Assembly (NCBI GenBank): GCA_964036045.1
Contig: OZ038383.1
Coordinates: forward strand, 61,633,725-61,697,724
Reading direction: 5' to 3'
DNA from: Eutreptiella sp. 'Long Island Sound 2002'
Taxonomy: Eukaryota > Euglenozoa > Euglenophyceae > Eutreptiales > Eutreptiaceae
DNA length: 64,000 nucleotides
Every line of letters starts with the position of its first letter. Position 1 is the stretch's first letter. Position numbers and translations under genes: made by a program. The notes beneath the pieces were generated by a model. It ran no database searches, was not told the origin of the DNA, and saw only the letters and a list, made by a program, of their open reading frames with translations. Below, in pieces: positions 23,113 through 34,194 of the stretch.

Positions 23113-26100
23113 GGGGGCATGCACAAGCAACTCCGCCGGGCCTTCAAGATCGCCGGGCCCTTGGGCCAATGGTGGCAAGCCACCAACGGCATCCTCCGGG
23201 ACTGCCCCCTATCGGGGATCGTCGTGAATGTGGTCACCACCATCCGGAAGTGAGAGGTGGACTCCCTACGGCGAAAGGTGTGCGCGCGGACAGCCGCCCT
23301 CTCCCCCACTCTGGACGAGGACGCGGCCGCGGACTTGGAGGCGGGGGCCCCACTCCCCCTCAAGGACGCAGGTCCCGACTACACCACGCTCGGGATGTCG
23401 GGCTATGCGGACGAAACCCAGGCGGTGGCCTTGGGCGCGGCCTCACTGTAGAGACAATCCCCACGGCGGAGGAGTGGCTGCGAGTCAGGGGCCAAGACGT
23501 GCGCGTGGACAAGTCCTGCTCCTGGGTCCAGGGGGAACAGGGCGCCCTAGCGGTCTTGCTCTCGGGTGTTCCGATCCCGCTGGTGGAAACCTTCCGCCAA
23601 CTTGGCGTTGACGTCACCATTGGGAGCTCCAGGTTTACGGGGCCGGTGCTGTCCCGGCGCTTGGAGGCGGGCCGCAGCGCTCTCCGCCGCCTCCCCCATC
23701 TCTCCACCTACGACCGCCGGGAACGGGTCATCATCACGCTGGTCACCCCGCTGGCACTCCATGGAGTGGCCGTCGCCTCGGTGACGGACCCCGACTTGCG
23801 GGACCTGAGATTGTGGTTGTGCAAGCCCTGTGCTATTACACGAATATGTCCACCTGCTGCTGTTCTACACAAAACTATTGTGCATATGTTTTAAATATTA
23901 AAAACTTTCTAAAAAGCCGTTTCTTTCTCTGCCAAACATGAACCCCTTACCTCCTCCGTCCCAAAACAAGCCCTACGAAACACAAAAAGTCGGAACGGCG
24001 AATCGTTTGAAGCTTAGTACTTCAGGTGTGTTCCCGTAGGGAGCTACGCGCCTGGCCCGGGCCAACGACGTTGTTTTCTCCGTCCCGTCGAGGGGACACA
24101 GCACCTCCCCGGTGATGCACAGGCGGTAGGAGCGAATGCTCTGGTTGGCCCGGGTGGCCGACTCGGGGTCACCCGGGTTTTCACCTAGGCCATGTGGGAG
24201 TTGGGCGGCCGCCTGCTCGGGACGGGCTCGGTGGGGCGCGCACTCTACACGGCGGTCTCCCTTGGGAGGAGCACATGTGGGGAAGGTGGTGCTGGTACGT
24301 CCCGGGGCAAAAGCACCCGTACACTTTGTGCAGGAGCCCCTGCGCCAAGTCCAACACCGGGTGCAGGACAGCCTTCGTTGCCATTCCTCGCGCCAGGTCG
24401 AGGCACGGTGCACGGTCACCTTCGCGGGGCTGGGCGACGGGGCAGACGGCGCGGCTTGCTGCGCTGCTCTGCGCGTCACCTCCACGGAACTGCAGCAGTT
24501 GCTGGTGCGCGGCCTCATGGCTGGAGCCTTGTCGACGGCAGCGAGGGTGTTGGGCCACGGCACGCGGACCAACTCCGCGTGCCCCTACTGCGGGGCGGCG
24601 CACAAGGACCAAATCCATGTCCTGTGGGACTGCCCGGAGTGGGAGCATGCTAGGGTGACATGGCGTCCCTGGCTGTGTGACGCGGCGGCGGCGATCCTCC
24701 AGCTAGGGCCGCCTAACCAGTGGCCGGCCTGCTTGTGGAGGGCGGGCCTCTTCCCCCTCCGGCTGGCGCAGGGGGTGCAGCGGGAACTCCTAGTGGGGTT
24801 GCTGTACCGCCTGTACGGCATGTACCTGGCGGTCCTTGCCGCCCACATGCCTCCGAGCCGCGGGGGCCAGGCGGGCCAAAGGGACTCCATGTTTGCGGAC
24901 CATCGGCGGCTGCGGCCCCGCAACTGCTTCCCCTAGGACGACTTCGTTGGCCCCCGGCCGGGGGATGCGATCCACAACTAGCTGCGCCTCTGGCCGCGGG
25001 CCCCGCGCTGGCGGTGCCCCCGGGACTTGGTCCGGGACTCGATCAAGTGGGCATGGGCACTGGTCTAGATGCCGGTCGCCGGCGGAAGTATCCTGGGTTG
25101 AGCTGGCCCTGGACTGCGAGGCCTTTGCGGGGCGGGCGGTCCCGGCCTCCCCGGATCACCGTCAGCGGGGTACGTGCCTGCCACTCGGGGAGCAGGCCCA
25201 AATCCCGCGCAAGGCAGCAAGGCTAGTCGAGAGCCACCTAGTGGCGGGCACACTGCTATGCGGGCCCCCCGTGGGGCGGTGTCGCTCCCTGCTCCCCCTG
25301 GGAGGCCGCATGTGCGCTGGCCTATGGGCCCGTCCACTTTTCGCGGCACGCCGCGAGGTGATGCTGCTCCTTATGCGCCTAGGGATACACTGCCGGGACA
25401 CATGGTTCCGGCGCCTGCAGGCGCCGGCCCGCGTGCGGCCGCCACTAGGTGACCGTTTTCTCAAGGACTACTACCCCCGCCCCCTTGAGGGGGGGCCGCC
25501 GCTCATGCCGTACGCCAAGAGGCCCCCGCGGGCACCGCCCAAGAGCTCCGCAGCAGAGCCGCGCGTCCGTAGCCGGCAGTGGCACTCAGGGCGCGCTCCG
25601 CTTGGAGCATGGGGCACCATCATGCCCCAGGTGCAGAAACTTGGATTTGGGCATTCCCGATGCTGCCGTGCACACCTCCCCCGCGGCGGGCCCGCGTTGC
25701 CCGAAGGCCCCGCCTCGGGTCGCACCGGGCCGCCAGGTGCTCGTGCCCTAGGACCGGAGCGCTGGGGCAACCGCGCTATGCTCTTGGCTCGGCCCGGCTC
25801 GCCCTGCCTCCCAATCCCTCCCAGTCTCAGGCCCCCCGGCGTCTTGCCGGTGCACCGGCCCCCCCCAAGACGCCGGGCGCTCGCCCACCGTCGGCCCTGG
25901 GGCCAGAGGACTCCCGACCCCCGAAACGCGCCAAACCTGACCTCCCGGCTGACCATGGAAGGGCAGTGAGTGTGGGGCCTGTGCAACCGGGAGGGCGGGC
26001 AGTCGACCCGTTCTCCTCCCCAAAAAGCGCCGGAGGCAACTCCGGTTTAGCGCCAGCGGGCTCCCATCCAGAGGTTGGCCCGCCAAGGGCACCAGGGGCG

Positions 26101-26600
26101 CCACAGGGCTCCCACCCAACACAGCGACCCCCGCCCCCCCCGCCACAGCTTAGCCTCCGGCATCGCTCCCCGATGTTTTTGGCCGCAAGGTGGCCCTAAG
26201 TAGTTGCGCTATACCGCGGCATCGATACCCACCCCGGGGACGCAGGTGGCCGCAGCCGAAGGCCACCAGGTCCATAGCGGACATGCTCCGCCCCCCGCCC
26301 CCTTCCCCCCAACGCACCGCAGCCGGCGAGGCGAGGGGGGGGGCCTCTGACCCCGTGGCGAACACGCCCCCCGCGCCTTCGCCCTCAATCCACACTGCCG
26401 CAACGGCGGTAGTATGGCAAGGCAAGCACGGAAGAGACTTAGTCCCCTTTGGCTCGTTCCTCCTAGCCGCCATGCAGACTCAGGCGGGGGGCTTGTAGGG
26501 GAGGTCACGGGCGCCTGAACTCGGCTCGGCCCACCTCCTTGCCCCTCTGCCTTTGTACATATTCCAGTGGACGCTAAAAGAGGAATACCCTCTGTGTGTG
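23113..26600 (+). mobile_element. Decayed non-LTR retrotransposon (RT and C-terminal region)
   Basis: Reverse transcriptase pieces read LRRAFKIAGPLGQWWQATNG, DCPLSGIVVN (motif B), then GYADETQAVAL at 23399-23431. In the last the catalytic YADD is YADE. TGA at 23251 and a frameshift near 23450 precede the thumb-like block FRQLGVDVTIGSSRFTGPVL and ITLVTPLALHGVAVASV. After an insert-like gap (23890-24130) the C-terminal region contains a zinc-binding CPYCGAAHKDQIHVLWDC (24583-24636), and near 25100 there is a SWVELALDCEAFAG block. The 3' part to about 26600 is Pro/Arg-rich and shares its last 150-170 bp with 37740-37920. Endonuclease and 5' end were not found, and the element is dead. Confidence 0.7.
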
Positions 26601-26989
26601 TTTTTCGGGCCTCTTATTGTGCGCCTACACGTGGCGAGGCTGCCTTAGCCAAGCCGCAATCACCATGCTCCTGCCGCGGGGGGCGCCCCATGAAGCGGGG
26701 CATCAACCACGACGTGTACCTTGCTTGCCCTGGAACGGACCCCCTGGGCATCTTGGGGTACTAGTGGGCGGTCCTACCCCCCCATCTTAGGAGGCATTAA
26801 TTGCCCGCCCTGGTGACCCTCAAGAAGTCGAATTTGTTACCCCGAACTAGGGTGTTTTTTAGGGTATGAAATGCAGGGGGGGGGTCACTGTTTCGATTTA
26901 TGTTTTAAAAGCCATTTTTTGAACCATACCAATGTTCCAATTCTAAATAGTCAATTTCACCCCCCAAATCAGCCAAATTCCAAAAATGA
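26601..26989. other. Spacer between LINE tail and next element
   Basis: It contains a segment shared with 16785-16855 (GTGTGTTTTTC, CACGTGGCGAGGCTGCC), then AT-richer DNA with GAAATTTCACC-type words. No gene is seen. Confidence 0.5.
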
Positions 26990-27265
26990 AGGGAAATTTC
27001 ACCACACCTTTGAAATTGGCCGATATCATACCCTTTTTTCATGTATTTTTTCACACATGAGACGCGAAATTTCGCCACTCCTTCATTATTTGATGTTTTG
27101 ATACCCTTATTGTGTATTTGTATATTTGTGTGCTAATTTGATTTCATTTGACCCGAAATTTGTGCCTTTGATGAATTTTTTGAACATTCCGACAATCTTG
27201 ACATGCAATATGTTCCCTGTTGTGAGGCAAATATGTGAGTATTTGCTTTGAGGTGACCACGGGAC

Positions 27266-29152
27266 ATGGATCCGGCATGGATAAGGGTGGTTGTGGCAAG
27301 TCGTCAGTTTCAGAACATTGATGACCTCATGACGCATGTTGCCAATGGGGGCTCTGCAAGGTTATTGGCTGTCTGGGCACGGGCAATGCGGACGAATCGG
27401 CGATCACGGAAGGACTTTACACCGTTGCTGTTTGCCCATGGAATACAGAAGAAGCCCCGTTGGTACACTGTTTTCTCAAATAAGTTACTATGCTTGTGGC
27501 GACTTCTGAGAAAGATGGCAGCCCCTCATGCACAGTGCCAGGATGTACCAATACCTATTTCATTGAGCCAGAGGACCCGCCGATTGTTGGCTCCCACGGG
27601 ACTTGTGCATGCAGCTATGCCCTCACTTACTGTCAATGCGCGACAACGAGCAACTTGGCTTTGGCAAAGCATGCAGAACCACCAGATGGCGCTCTGGTAT
27701 GACAACTGGGTGAAAAAGAATTATGGGGTGGACCCGCTGCATCCTGACCACTCCATACATTGCACAGCTGTGGCCGTGTTACATTTACCAGTCCTACCAC
27801 CATTTCCGGGTCATGTCTCACTAATTGATGCCGTTCGGACAATTGGGGCACGTGTTGAAGCTTTACAACTTCGTCATGCGGATCTGCTTCGGCGGGTTTA
27901 TGCTCTTCCTAACACGATTCAACGTACCTTTGTCAAAGTCCCCCAGGACATTGTGCGGCAAAATGTGCTATCTCTCCGTTGGCAACCAATGATGCTGTCT
28001 CAACTATGGTGTGGAACCAAACTGGATCACTTGAAACTGCTAAATACAATCTGGCATGTGCAGCAGGCAACTCGTCATGATTTACCACTGTGTGTGGATA
28101 TGAAGATTCACTATGAGCTCTTGAAATACCTGTATGGGCAGAGTTACACTTCATGGAACTTCCAGTTGCAGTGGTCAAGCCTCCCCCTCATCTGCGGGGC
28201 TTGGCACCCGCACACGCATATGATCACCATGCCTTACCGCAACTTTATGCCCATTATCTGTCTGATGGAGAGGGTACACACCGATTTCAAGGAAGGGGAT
28301 GCAGTACCAACAAAGCTTCAGCTCCTTCATATGCAGAAGACAATATTGCCGCTTTGTCCGAATGCTGGCACTTACCTACCAAGAGTTCAGGCAAAACTTG
28401 ATGCATTTGCTGTTGCGGCGAAGGATGGACCATTGACGGACATGTAGTCTAAAAGCAAGGGGCTACTTTTGGGGTTGAAGGTGTTGTTGAAGGATTATTG
28501 CCCTGCTGCATTTAGGATTGGTGTCCTTGTGAGAGACTGCAATTGGGCTGGTAGAGATCCGGGAAGTGGGAAGAATGCCTTGGCAGCGGTGGAGTCCTGC
28601 TTGTTGGTTATGCTTTCTTTGGTGGGGGATCAATGGGAGAATGTGGAGTACATCAAGACATTGGTGGCTGCTCTGGTCACATGGCAGCGTTGGCACTCTC
28701 GAACGCCGGGTTGTATTCACAGTGAGGAATATGGGGAAGCTATGTTGAGCAGGTTGTGTGCACAGTGCCGGATTTGGACTACCATCACATCCGTGAGTAG
28801 CACCTCCGAAATTTTTGTAACGTTGAGTCAGACCTTGACACGGAGGAAGAACCTGCGGTTCCCAGTGACACAGAAGTGTGTGAAGCGGTATGGGTCCAAT
28901 TTGAGAAAGTTTATTCTGAGTGTGTCTGTTGCATCCTTGCCCAGTGTACAATGCAAGCCGCCACCCCTTTGGGTAGTAGAAGCAGTTGTGATGCGTAGTG
29001 TAGATGACCTTCGGTTTCCTAGTTCATTTGCAGCAGTTCCACCACGTAGCGTTCTTTTCAGTGTCTTCCACAAATATATTAGGACCATTCTTCGTAAGAA
29101 CCCCCCAAGCGATGACCTTCTTACGGTTCTACAGCAAACAATGCCTCCATGA
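27266..29152 (+). pseudogene. Unassigned element protein, one in-frame TAG
   Basis: The frame opens with ATG at 27266, just after a TGA, and runs 393 codons to TAG at 28445. It then continues in the same frame for another 234 codons to TGA at 29150. Part one has ALWYDNWVKKNYG, SLIDAVRTIGARVEALQLR, then LPLCVDMKIHYELLKYLYGQ and SLPLICGAWHPHTHMITMPY. Part two has LLKDYCPAAFRIGVLVRDCN, GDQWENVEYIKTLVAALVTW and QRWHSRTPGCIHSEEYGEAM. Asp-x-Lys-Ile-His, Trp-His-Pro and Trp-His-Ser motifs suggest a catalytic or metal-binding protein. I have the impression of related proteins in other protist genomes but cannot name a family. The lone TAG is a nonsense mutation or a readthrough site. Confidence 0.55.
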
Positions 29153-29666
29153 ACGATTGCAGGGCAAAGGAATGTGGATATCCAGAGAGTGATGCAAATT
29201 ACCCGCTGCTGAAGCCCAAACCCAAACCAAAACCCAAACTAAGGAAACCTATTGCAAAACCAGGTGCCCCTCACCCCCCCCCCCCCCAGACACGGTGCAC
29301 CCATCGCCAAACCTGCCCCAGGGAATCCAAAATCACCAGCCAAACCTGGCCCACAGCAACTAGTACCGCAGAATAGGGTGCAGCATCCGAATGGGGGGGG
29401 GGGACCCAGGTGCGGACAATGCGAGCGATGACGAGGACAATGGCCCCGAGGTGGCCTTGTTTGCAGTCCACAGTGACAATGATGACAGTAGTGTGTCGGA
29501 TGATGACGACGTAGTAGCTATTTTGGATGAAGAGGAGGTTTTTGGACAGGATACTTCACTGCTTGATTTTGGGGGTACAGATGACATGACAGTGGGTCAC
29601 AGGCTCAAAACATGCAAAACCCAAAAGCAAGCGAAATTTCGCGTCTCAAACCAAAATATGCTATAA
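29153..29666 (+). other. Pro/Lys-rich then acidic tail region of the same element
   Basis: After the TGA at 29150 other frames encode KPKPKPKPKLRKPIAKPG and an acidic stretch with EDNGPEVALFAVHSDNDDSS and VSDDDDVVAILDEEE. C and G runs at 29275-29288 and 29393-29402 may have shifted the frame, so this could be the original C-terminus of the 27266 protein. It ends beside the inverted repeat at 29631. Confidence 0.35.
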
Positions 29667-29720
29667 ACACCATTGAAAACACCAAAATATCTCAAATGTG
29701 GCGAAATTTCGCCGCTCCAT

Positions 29721-30398
29721 GCAAAAACACCACAATCAAGGGACAATATTTGGTACATTGTGAAGACAACAGGTATGTCAGTCCCATTGCACCAATGTGC
29801 CTGTGGCTCCAGAGCCACCCTCCTTATCACAACCCTCGCAAGGGTCCTCCGAGGGCCCCAGTCAACGGAATCCTTATGGGTCCGTATGGTTCGAACTGTA
29901 TGTCTGTGATATTGTGTATCGATCTTGTACTGTGGCAAGCAGGCAATGCACTGACAATATTTCATACCTCACTATACTGTATTTTGCCAATGAAATTCCC
30001 TGAAAATGGGGGTGTGTTTCACCATACATCGGTGTACTGTTTCACAGAGTGTCATCTGTACACGACAGAAACGCTTCAGTGGACAATGCAATTTGTCCTG
30101 GAGTGCTATTTCTTTGAATTTGAATGCCTCTTTTGGACGGTTTGTCAGTGTCCTCAATTGCAGGCAAAATGGTTCAAGTGGACAATATGGGGCATGATAT
30201 CAGACAAAAACTTCATACGTTGTGCGCTGTGTGCAATTAGGGGGTAGTAATTCACCATCCCCCCCCCCCTGAATGGCCTTCATTTCGCAGACCCCCCCCA
30301 TCCCCAGCCCCCCGGCAATTAAGGCCTCCTAAGCCCATCGGGGTGTCAACGACGCGGTGGCACATGCGCCGCCGCTGCGCCCGCACCCGATCGGGTAT
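29721..30398. other. No supported gene
   Basis: The open frame 29612-30247 has no recognisable domain and overlaps the inverted repeats. C runs lie at 30258-30301. The stretch leads into the first exon of gene A copy 2. Confidence 0.5.
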
Positions 30399-32308
30399 GT
30401 CAGAGTGCCCTGTAGGAGGAGGGGGGCGCCAGCTGGCCCTCCTTGCCCCCCGCGGTGACGGCCGTCGCGCCCTACGTACCTGGATGAAAAGTAGTATTGT
30501 TCATAATTCATTATTCATATATGAATGATTCATCTATGTAGCATGAATTATGAATAGCTTTAATGAACGCTTCTTTGTCCAGAGATTTTGTTATGTCTTA
30601 CCCGTACTCCGTCTTCATCGGAGCTGAACACGATGGTTGTTCGGCTTAGTGGTGCCACCATTTCCGGGACAGCAAGTGTTCCGAGCTGTTAGCCCAATGG
30701 ATGTCATCATCCCCCCTCAATTGGGCTTGTTTCACGGAGGCAATGGACCACGCTCCCCTCCCGGCGGTCCACAAAACCAAGGTGCAGCCCATCCGTAAGT
30801 ATGGGGAGGCCCTCTTTCCCGCACCCTATGTGATAGGGCTCTTTTTGGAGTTGGGTGCACCCCGGTCCGGCTTCCGCGTGTTGTGTGAGTACATCACCCG
30901 ACGGGGCGACGCCTACACCGCCCGCACCGGGCTGCCCTTCCCACGGCTCATCCCCACAAGGGACCAAGTCGACGCAACGTGGAAGTCATTGACCGCTCCG
31001 CTTGCGTTGTCCCCCCCGGTGGAATGTGCCGACGCCCCAACGTCGGGTCGCTGCTGGTCCCTACGGCCGTGGGCACAATACATGCAATCCGCGCTAGCCG
31101 TGTGCCAGTTGATTGGACCCGCCCCCTCACTATTTTGGTGCGGGGCGACGGGTATCCTTGCGCCGGTGGCAGTTGGTCGCAGCTAGCGGTGGGGCTATTG
31201 AACCATGGGGTAAAGGCACGAACACCCGCCTTCTCATGGGTCATTGACATGGCCGTCACGGGGGACAAGGATATGGTTGCCCAGGGCCAAATTTGGGCTG
31301 AGGTGCTACAAGTTGGTAATCTGCATTTTCGTGTTCATAAGTTGTTCATAATTCGCGTGTTCATAATCTGAAAGCTGCCGTCATAGAACGCCGTGCTGCC
31401 GAGTTATGAATTATGAACGCGTTTTATGAACACAAATTATGAACACGTTTTATGAACACAAGTCCTGCTGTCCATTGTTGACTGCAAATTTTTTTTGTGC
31501 AATAGCTGGGTGCCGGCAGCGGTCCTCCTTGGTGGGGACCAGCCATGGCTCCGGAGGCTGCTAGGCATCAACGTGGCTCCCCAAGTGGGGAGCATTTTCA
31601 ATGAGGCCGTGCGGGACAACGAAGGCAGGTGGTGGAATGGCGTCACTGCTCGGAGGACAACGCAACCGGATGCCACCCATCATTGTCGGTACCAGGTGAC
31701 CCGCAAAAGTTTGGATGCGGCAGGATGCACCGGCGAGCCGTTGCTGGTCATAGCTAGAACCGGGTATTTTTGTGCATTTTGCACTGTTGCATGGCCTTCG
31801 GGAGGCTTTTCGTGGCCTTCTTGGAGGCCCAAGTGGAAAATCATCCCCCTGAGGTTGCAGGGGAGGTATAGAAAATTCTGTACCGCAACCGGTGTGGGGT
31901 GCGGTTTGGGCGCACAACGCACCAGACGGGGAGGAGGCCCACAACCTTTTTTGCGCCTGGGAGCAGATTGCGCCCGTGCTTGCATACGTCGAGGAGGACC
32001 CCACGTGGCAAGCGGTTGTGGGGCTGCGGACATTGCTAGGCCCCTCGTGCCGACGTGTTGCTGCTGCGTTTCGGGACCGATGCTGCGGCGAGTTGGGGTC
32101 GCACTATTTGTTGTTCCTCGAAGAGGATTGTGATACAATGCTTGAGAGTGCAGATGCATGCGGGTCGGGATTGGCTGCCGTGTCGGGGGACGTTGTGGAG
32201 AGCACCAATTACATTTTGAAGAAGGGGTACAATGGGCATAGTGCCAGGAGTGGGGGTGCAGGTAAGAGTGCAGTGGAACGGCAAGCAATGGTCGTCGAGC
32301 AGGTTTGA
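30399..32308 (+). pseudogene. Gene A copy 2, transposase-like, introns and frameshifts
   Basis: Tentative exon 1 is 30399-30473 (MSECPVGGGGRQLALLAP), followed by a 108-nt intron and exon 2 at 30582-31311. Exon 2 has RTPSSSELNTMVVRLSG, a frameshift, DQVDATWKSLTAPLAL, then the candidate first acidic residue in LVRGDGYPCAGGSWSQLAVG. A gap of about 190 nt (31312-31505) is filled with TTCATAATTC palindromes. The tail then reads SIFNEAVRDNEGRWWNGV, EPLLVIA and a CILHCCMAFGRL block (frameshifted). After those come AHNLFCAWEQIAPVLAYVEE and VVESTNYILKKGYN, with a Glu in the place of a third catalytic residue. The spacing D..(HC)..E suggests an RNase H-fold (DDE) transposase. The superfamily is unassigned and the copy is non-functional. 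Confidence 0.55.
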
Positions 32309-32840
32309 GAATGGTGGTTTCTAACCTTTGACCTGCCGCCGTTGCACTATAACACCCCACACACCGCGGCGTGCACTGCCGCTTCACTTCTAAGCACCAT
32401 CCCCTAGGCACCCTCCACCCAAGCGCCCTCTGCGACCCAGCTTTATTACTCTTCGCCCATCCATGGACGCCGTTGAGTTGAGGAAGCTGCCGGAGGAGAG
32501 TTTGAAGGCGACCCTCGCCGTGGTGGTATGTTGTCTGTCTGCTGTTGTTCGCGTTCATATTGCGTTCATAATTCGGCGTTCATAAAACCAAAACCGCCGT
32601 CATAAATGAAGTATTAACCGATTTATTAACTGATGAATTATGAACCGGTTTTGTGAACGATTTCTGAACAGCTTCCCCCACGTCTACAGGAGCAGCGGCT
32701 GGCAGCCCAAGCTCAAGCTCAAGCTCAAGCTCAAGCTCCAGCTCAAGCTCGAGCTCGAGCTCCAGCCCCGACTTCAACTCAAGCTCCTCCGCCCCTTCAA
32801 GCCCACTCCTCCGGGCAACCCCCACCGCTCACCCCGCCTC
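30468..32840 (+). repeat. Arm 2 of the 12-kb inverted repeat pair
   Basis: Inverted copy of 20733-23112. Identity starts beside exon 1 of gene A and ends in the Pro/Ser region of gene B near the (AAGCTC)n tract at 32710-32765. Because both arms are in the 26-kb intron 6, the primary FAS transcript could fold them into a duplex of more than 2 kb. Confidence 0.9.
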
Positions 32841-33540
32841 CCCACCCGCCGGCGACTCCTCGAGTGAGGAGTTGTGGGACTCGTCGGAGCAGGAGAGGAA
32901 GAGGAGGAAGAAGGAGAAGAAGAAGGAGGAAAAGAGGAAGAAGAAGGAGGCAGCGGGGGGGAGGGGGGTGAAGGAGGAGGAGGCCGCGACCAACATCCAG
33001 GAGGTGAAGGCCGAGATGGAGGACGTGGCAGTGGAGGGGGACGCAGGGGGGGGGGGTTTGGTTGTGACCCCGTGGTTGAGGGGGGAGGCCAGCTATGCAT
33101 GGGGCCTAAGCCACGCCAACCAGCGCAATGTGCTGACCGTGCAGGGAGCGCTGGAAAGTGGGTACTCTCCCAATGCCCCCCTTTTTTCCAGCCCCGAGGT
33201 GACTTACATCACCCTGCGCTGGGCATTTCGCCGCCTTTTGCGGCACCGCGTCCGCAACAAGGGTGCTGGGGGGGGGGGGGCACACAGGGGCGGCATGGGC
33301 ACGGAAACCCCTGCTGGGAAAGCCCCCGTCCCCCATCCCCCAACCTATTGGGGCCGGGGATTTGACGCAGGCCAAAGTTTTTACGGGCCCGCGGGCGGCC
33401 TTGATGCCGGGGTCCCATTGGGAACTGTGGTTCCTCCACTGGGAGGAAAGGGGGTGGGTGAAGGTGCACCGCTCCCGGGGCAAGTTGGAGTACATCCCCC
33501 AGTGGGAATCCATTTTTGGGGGGGTGTATGATCCCGGGTG
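32463..33540 (+). pseudogene. Gene B copy 2, N-terminal part
   Basis: Exon 1 is 32463-32525 (MDAVELRKLPEESLKATLAV plus V). The 164-nt GT-AG intron 32526-32689 carries the hairpin. Exon 2 enters an (AAGCTC)n tract open in all three frames. The frame leading to DSSSEELWDSSEQERKRRKK and a Lys/Glu coil is the most protein-like. G runs at 33051 and 33263 shift the frame again before ASYAWGLSHANQRNVLTVQG and, in another frame, the tail HWELWFLHWEERGWVKVHRS and KLEYIPQWESIFGGVYDPG, stopped by TGA at 33538. The tail recalls the barrel-like block at 19.9-20.1 kb. Likely an accessory or coat-like protein of the gene A element. Function unknown. Confidence 0.45.
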
Positions 33541-34194
33541 AGGAGGCCTCGGACGAGGGGACCGTGGAGGGCCGCACCATCACCTGCCCCATCAAGCCCC
33601 TTGGGCGGGCAGCTCCGGCCACCAGCAGCACCACGGCCCCTACAAGCGCCCCCCAGGGGAACCCCTCCCAGTGCAACTGTGCATTTCCGGACCGCCCTTG
33701 GCGCCATGGGCAGGGACATGTTCCAAGGGCAGCGGCAACGACGGTGCCGACGACCGCAATACGCCGCCAGCGTCTTGCAGTGGCGGCCCTACGCCGCAAC
33801 GCCGCCAAGGTAGCGGCCGCACTAGCCACCTCGGTGGCTGCACTGGCTGCCGGTTTCTTGGGCAGCCGTCAGGGGGCCTCAGGCACACCGGGGGCTTGAG
33901 GGGCTGCGACCCCCAGCGCCCTGGCCCCACAAACTGTGCCCGGCCCGGGGTCATGGGCCGACCTCATGGACGCCAACGACGCGACAACAGAGGAGGCCGC
34001 GGCGCTGGTTGCAAGTGCTCTCTCGGGTGACCAGCAGATTGCATATGGCATTGTGGGGAACACGGTGCACATTTCATTGGGGTGCCCGGGGGCCGACCTG
34101 CCCCCCCAGCCGGAGGCTGTGTATACGAGCATTGCCCGGGTGGGCACCGTGGGGGGGCGCAACGTCCAAGGGCACTCTGGGGGCTTCAGCCCCT
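33541..34194 (+). other. Coding-like stretch before the 105-bp array
   Basis: Frames encode Ala/Arg-rich segments and, from 33966, MDANDATTEEAAALVASALS then GDQQIAYGIVGNTVHISLG, which look like genuine protein. No family is recognised. The stretch runs directly into the tandem array. Confidence 0.35.

Larger units (their letters stand above)
26990..29720 (+). mobile_element. Element with inverted GCGAAATTTCGC repeats and an unassigned ORF
   Basis: TGAGACGCGAAATTTCGC at 27058-27075 recurs perfectly inverted at 29631-29648. A second GCGAAATTTCGCCNCTCC pair (27064 and 29701) is in direct orientation around the same palindrome. They bracket a single long frame (27266-29152) and an acidic tail. 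The base composition is more AT-rich than the flanking LINE. I infer a separate DNA element. Its exact ends and target duplication are not resolved. Confidence 0.5.

Noticed and set aside
29612..30247. 211-codon plus frame after the inverted-repeat element
   Set aside because: It overlaps the inverted repeats, has no motif and is probably open by chance in AT-richer DNA.
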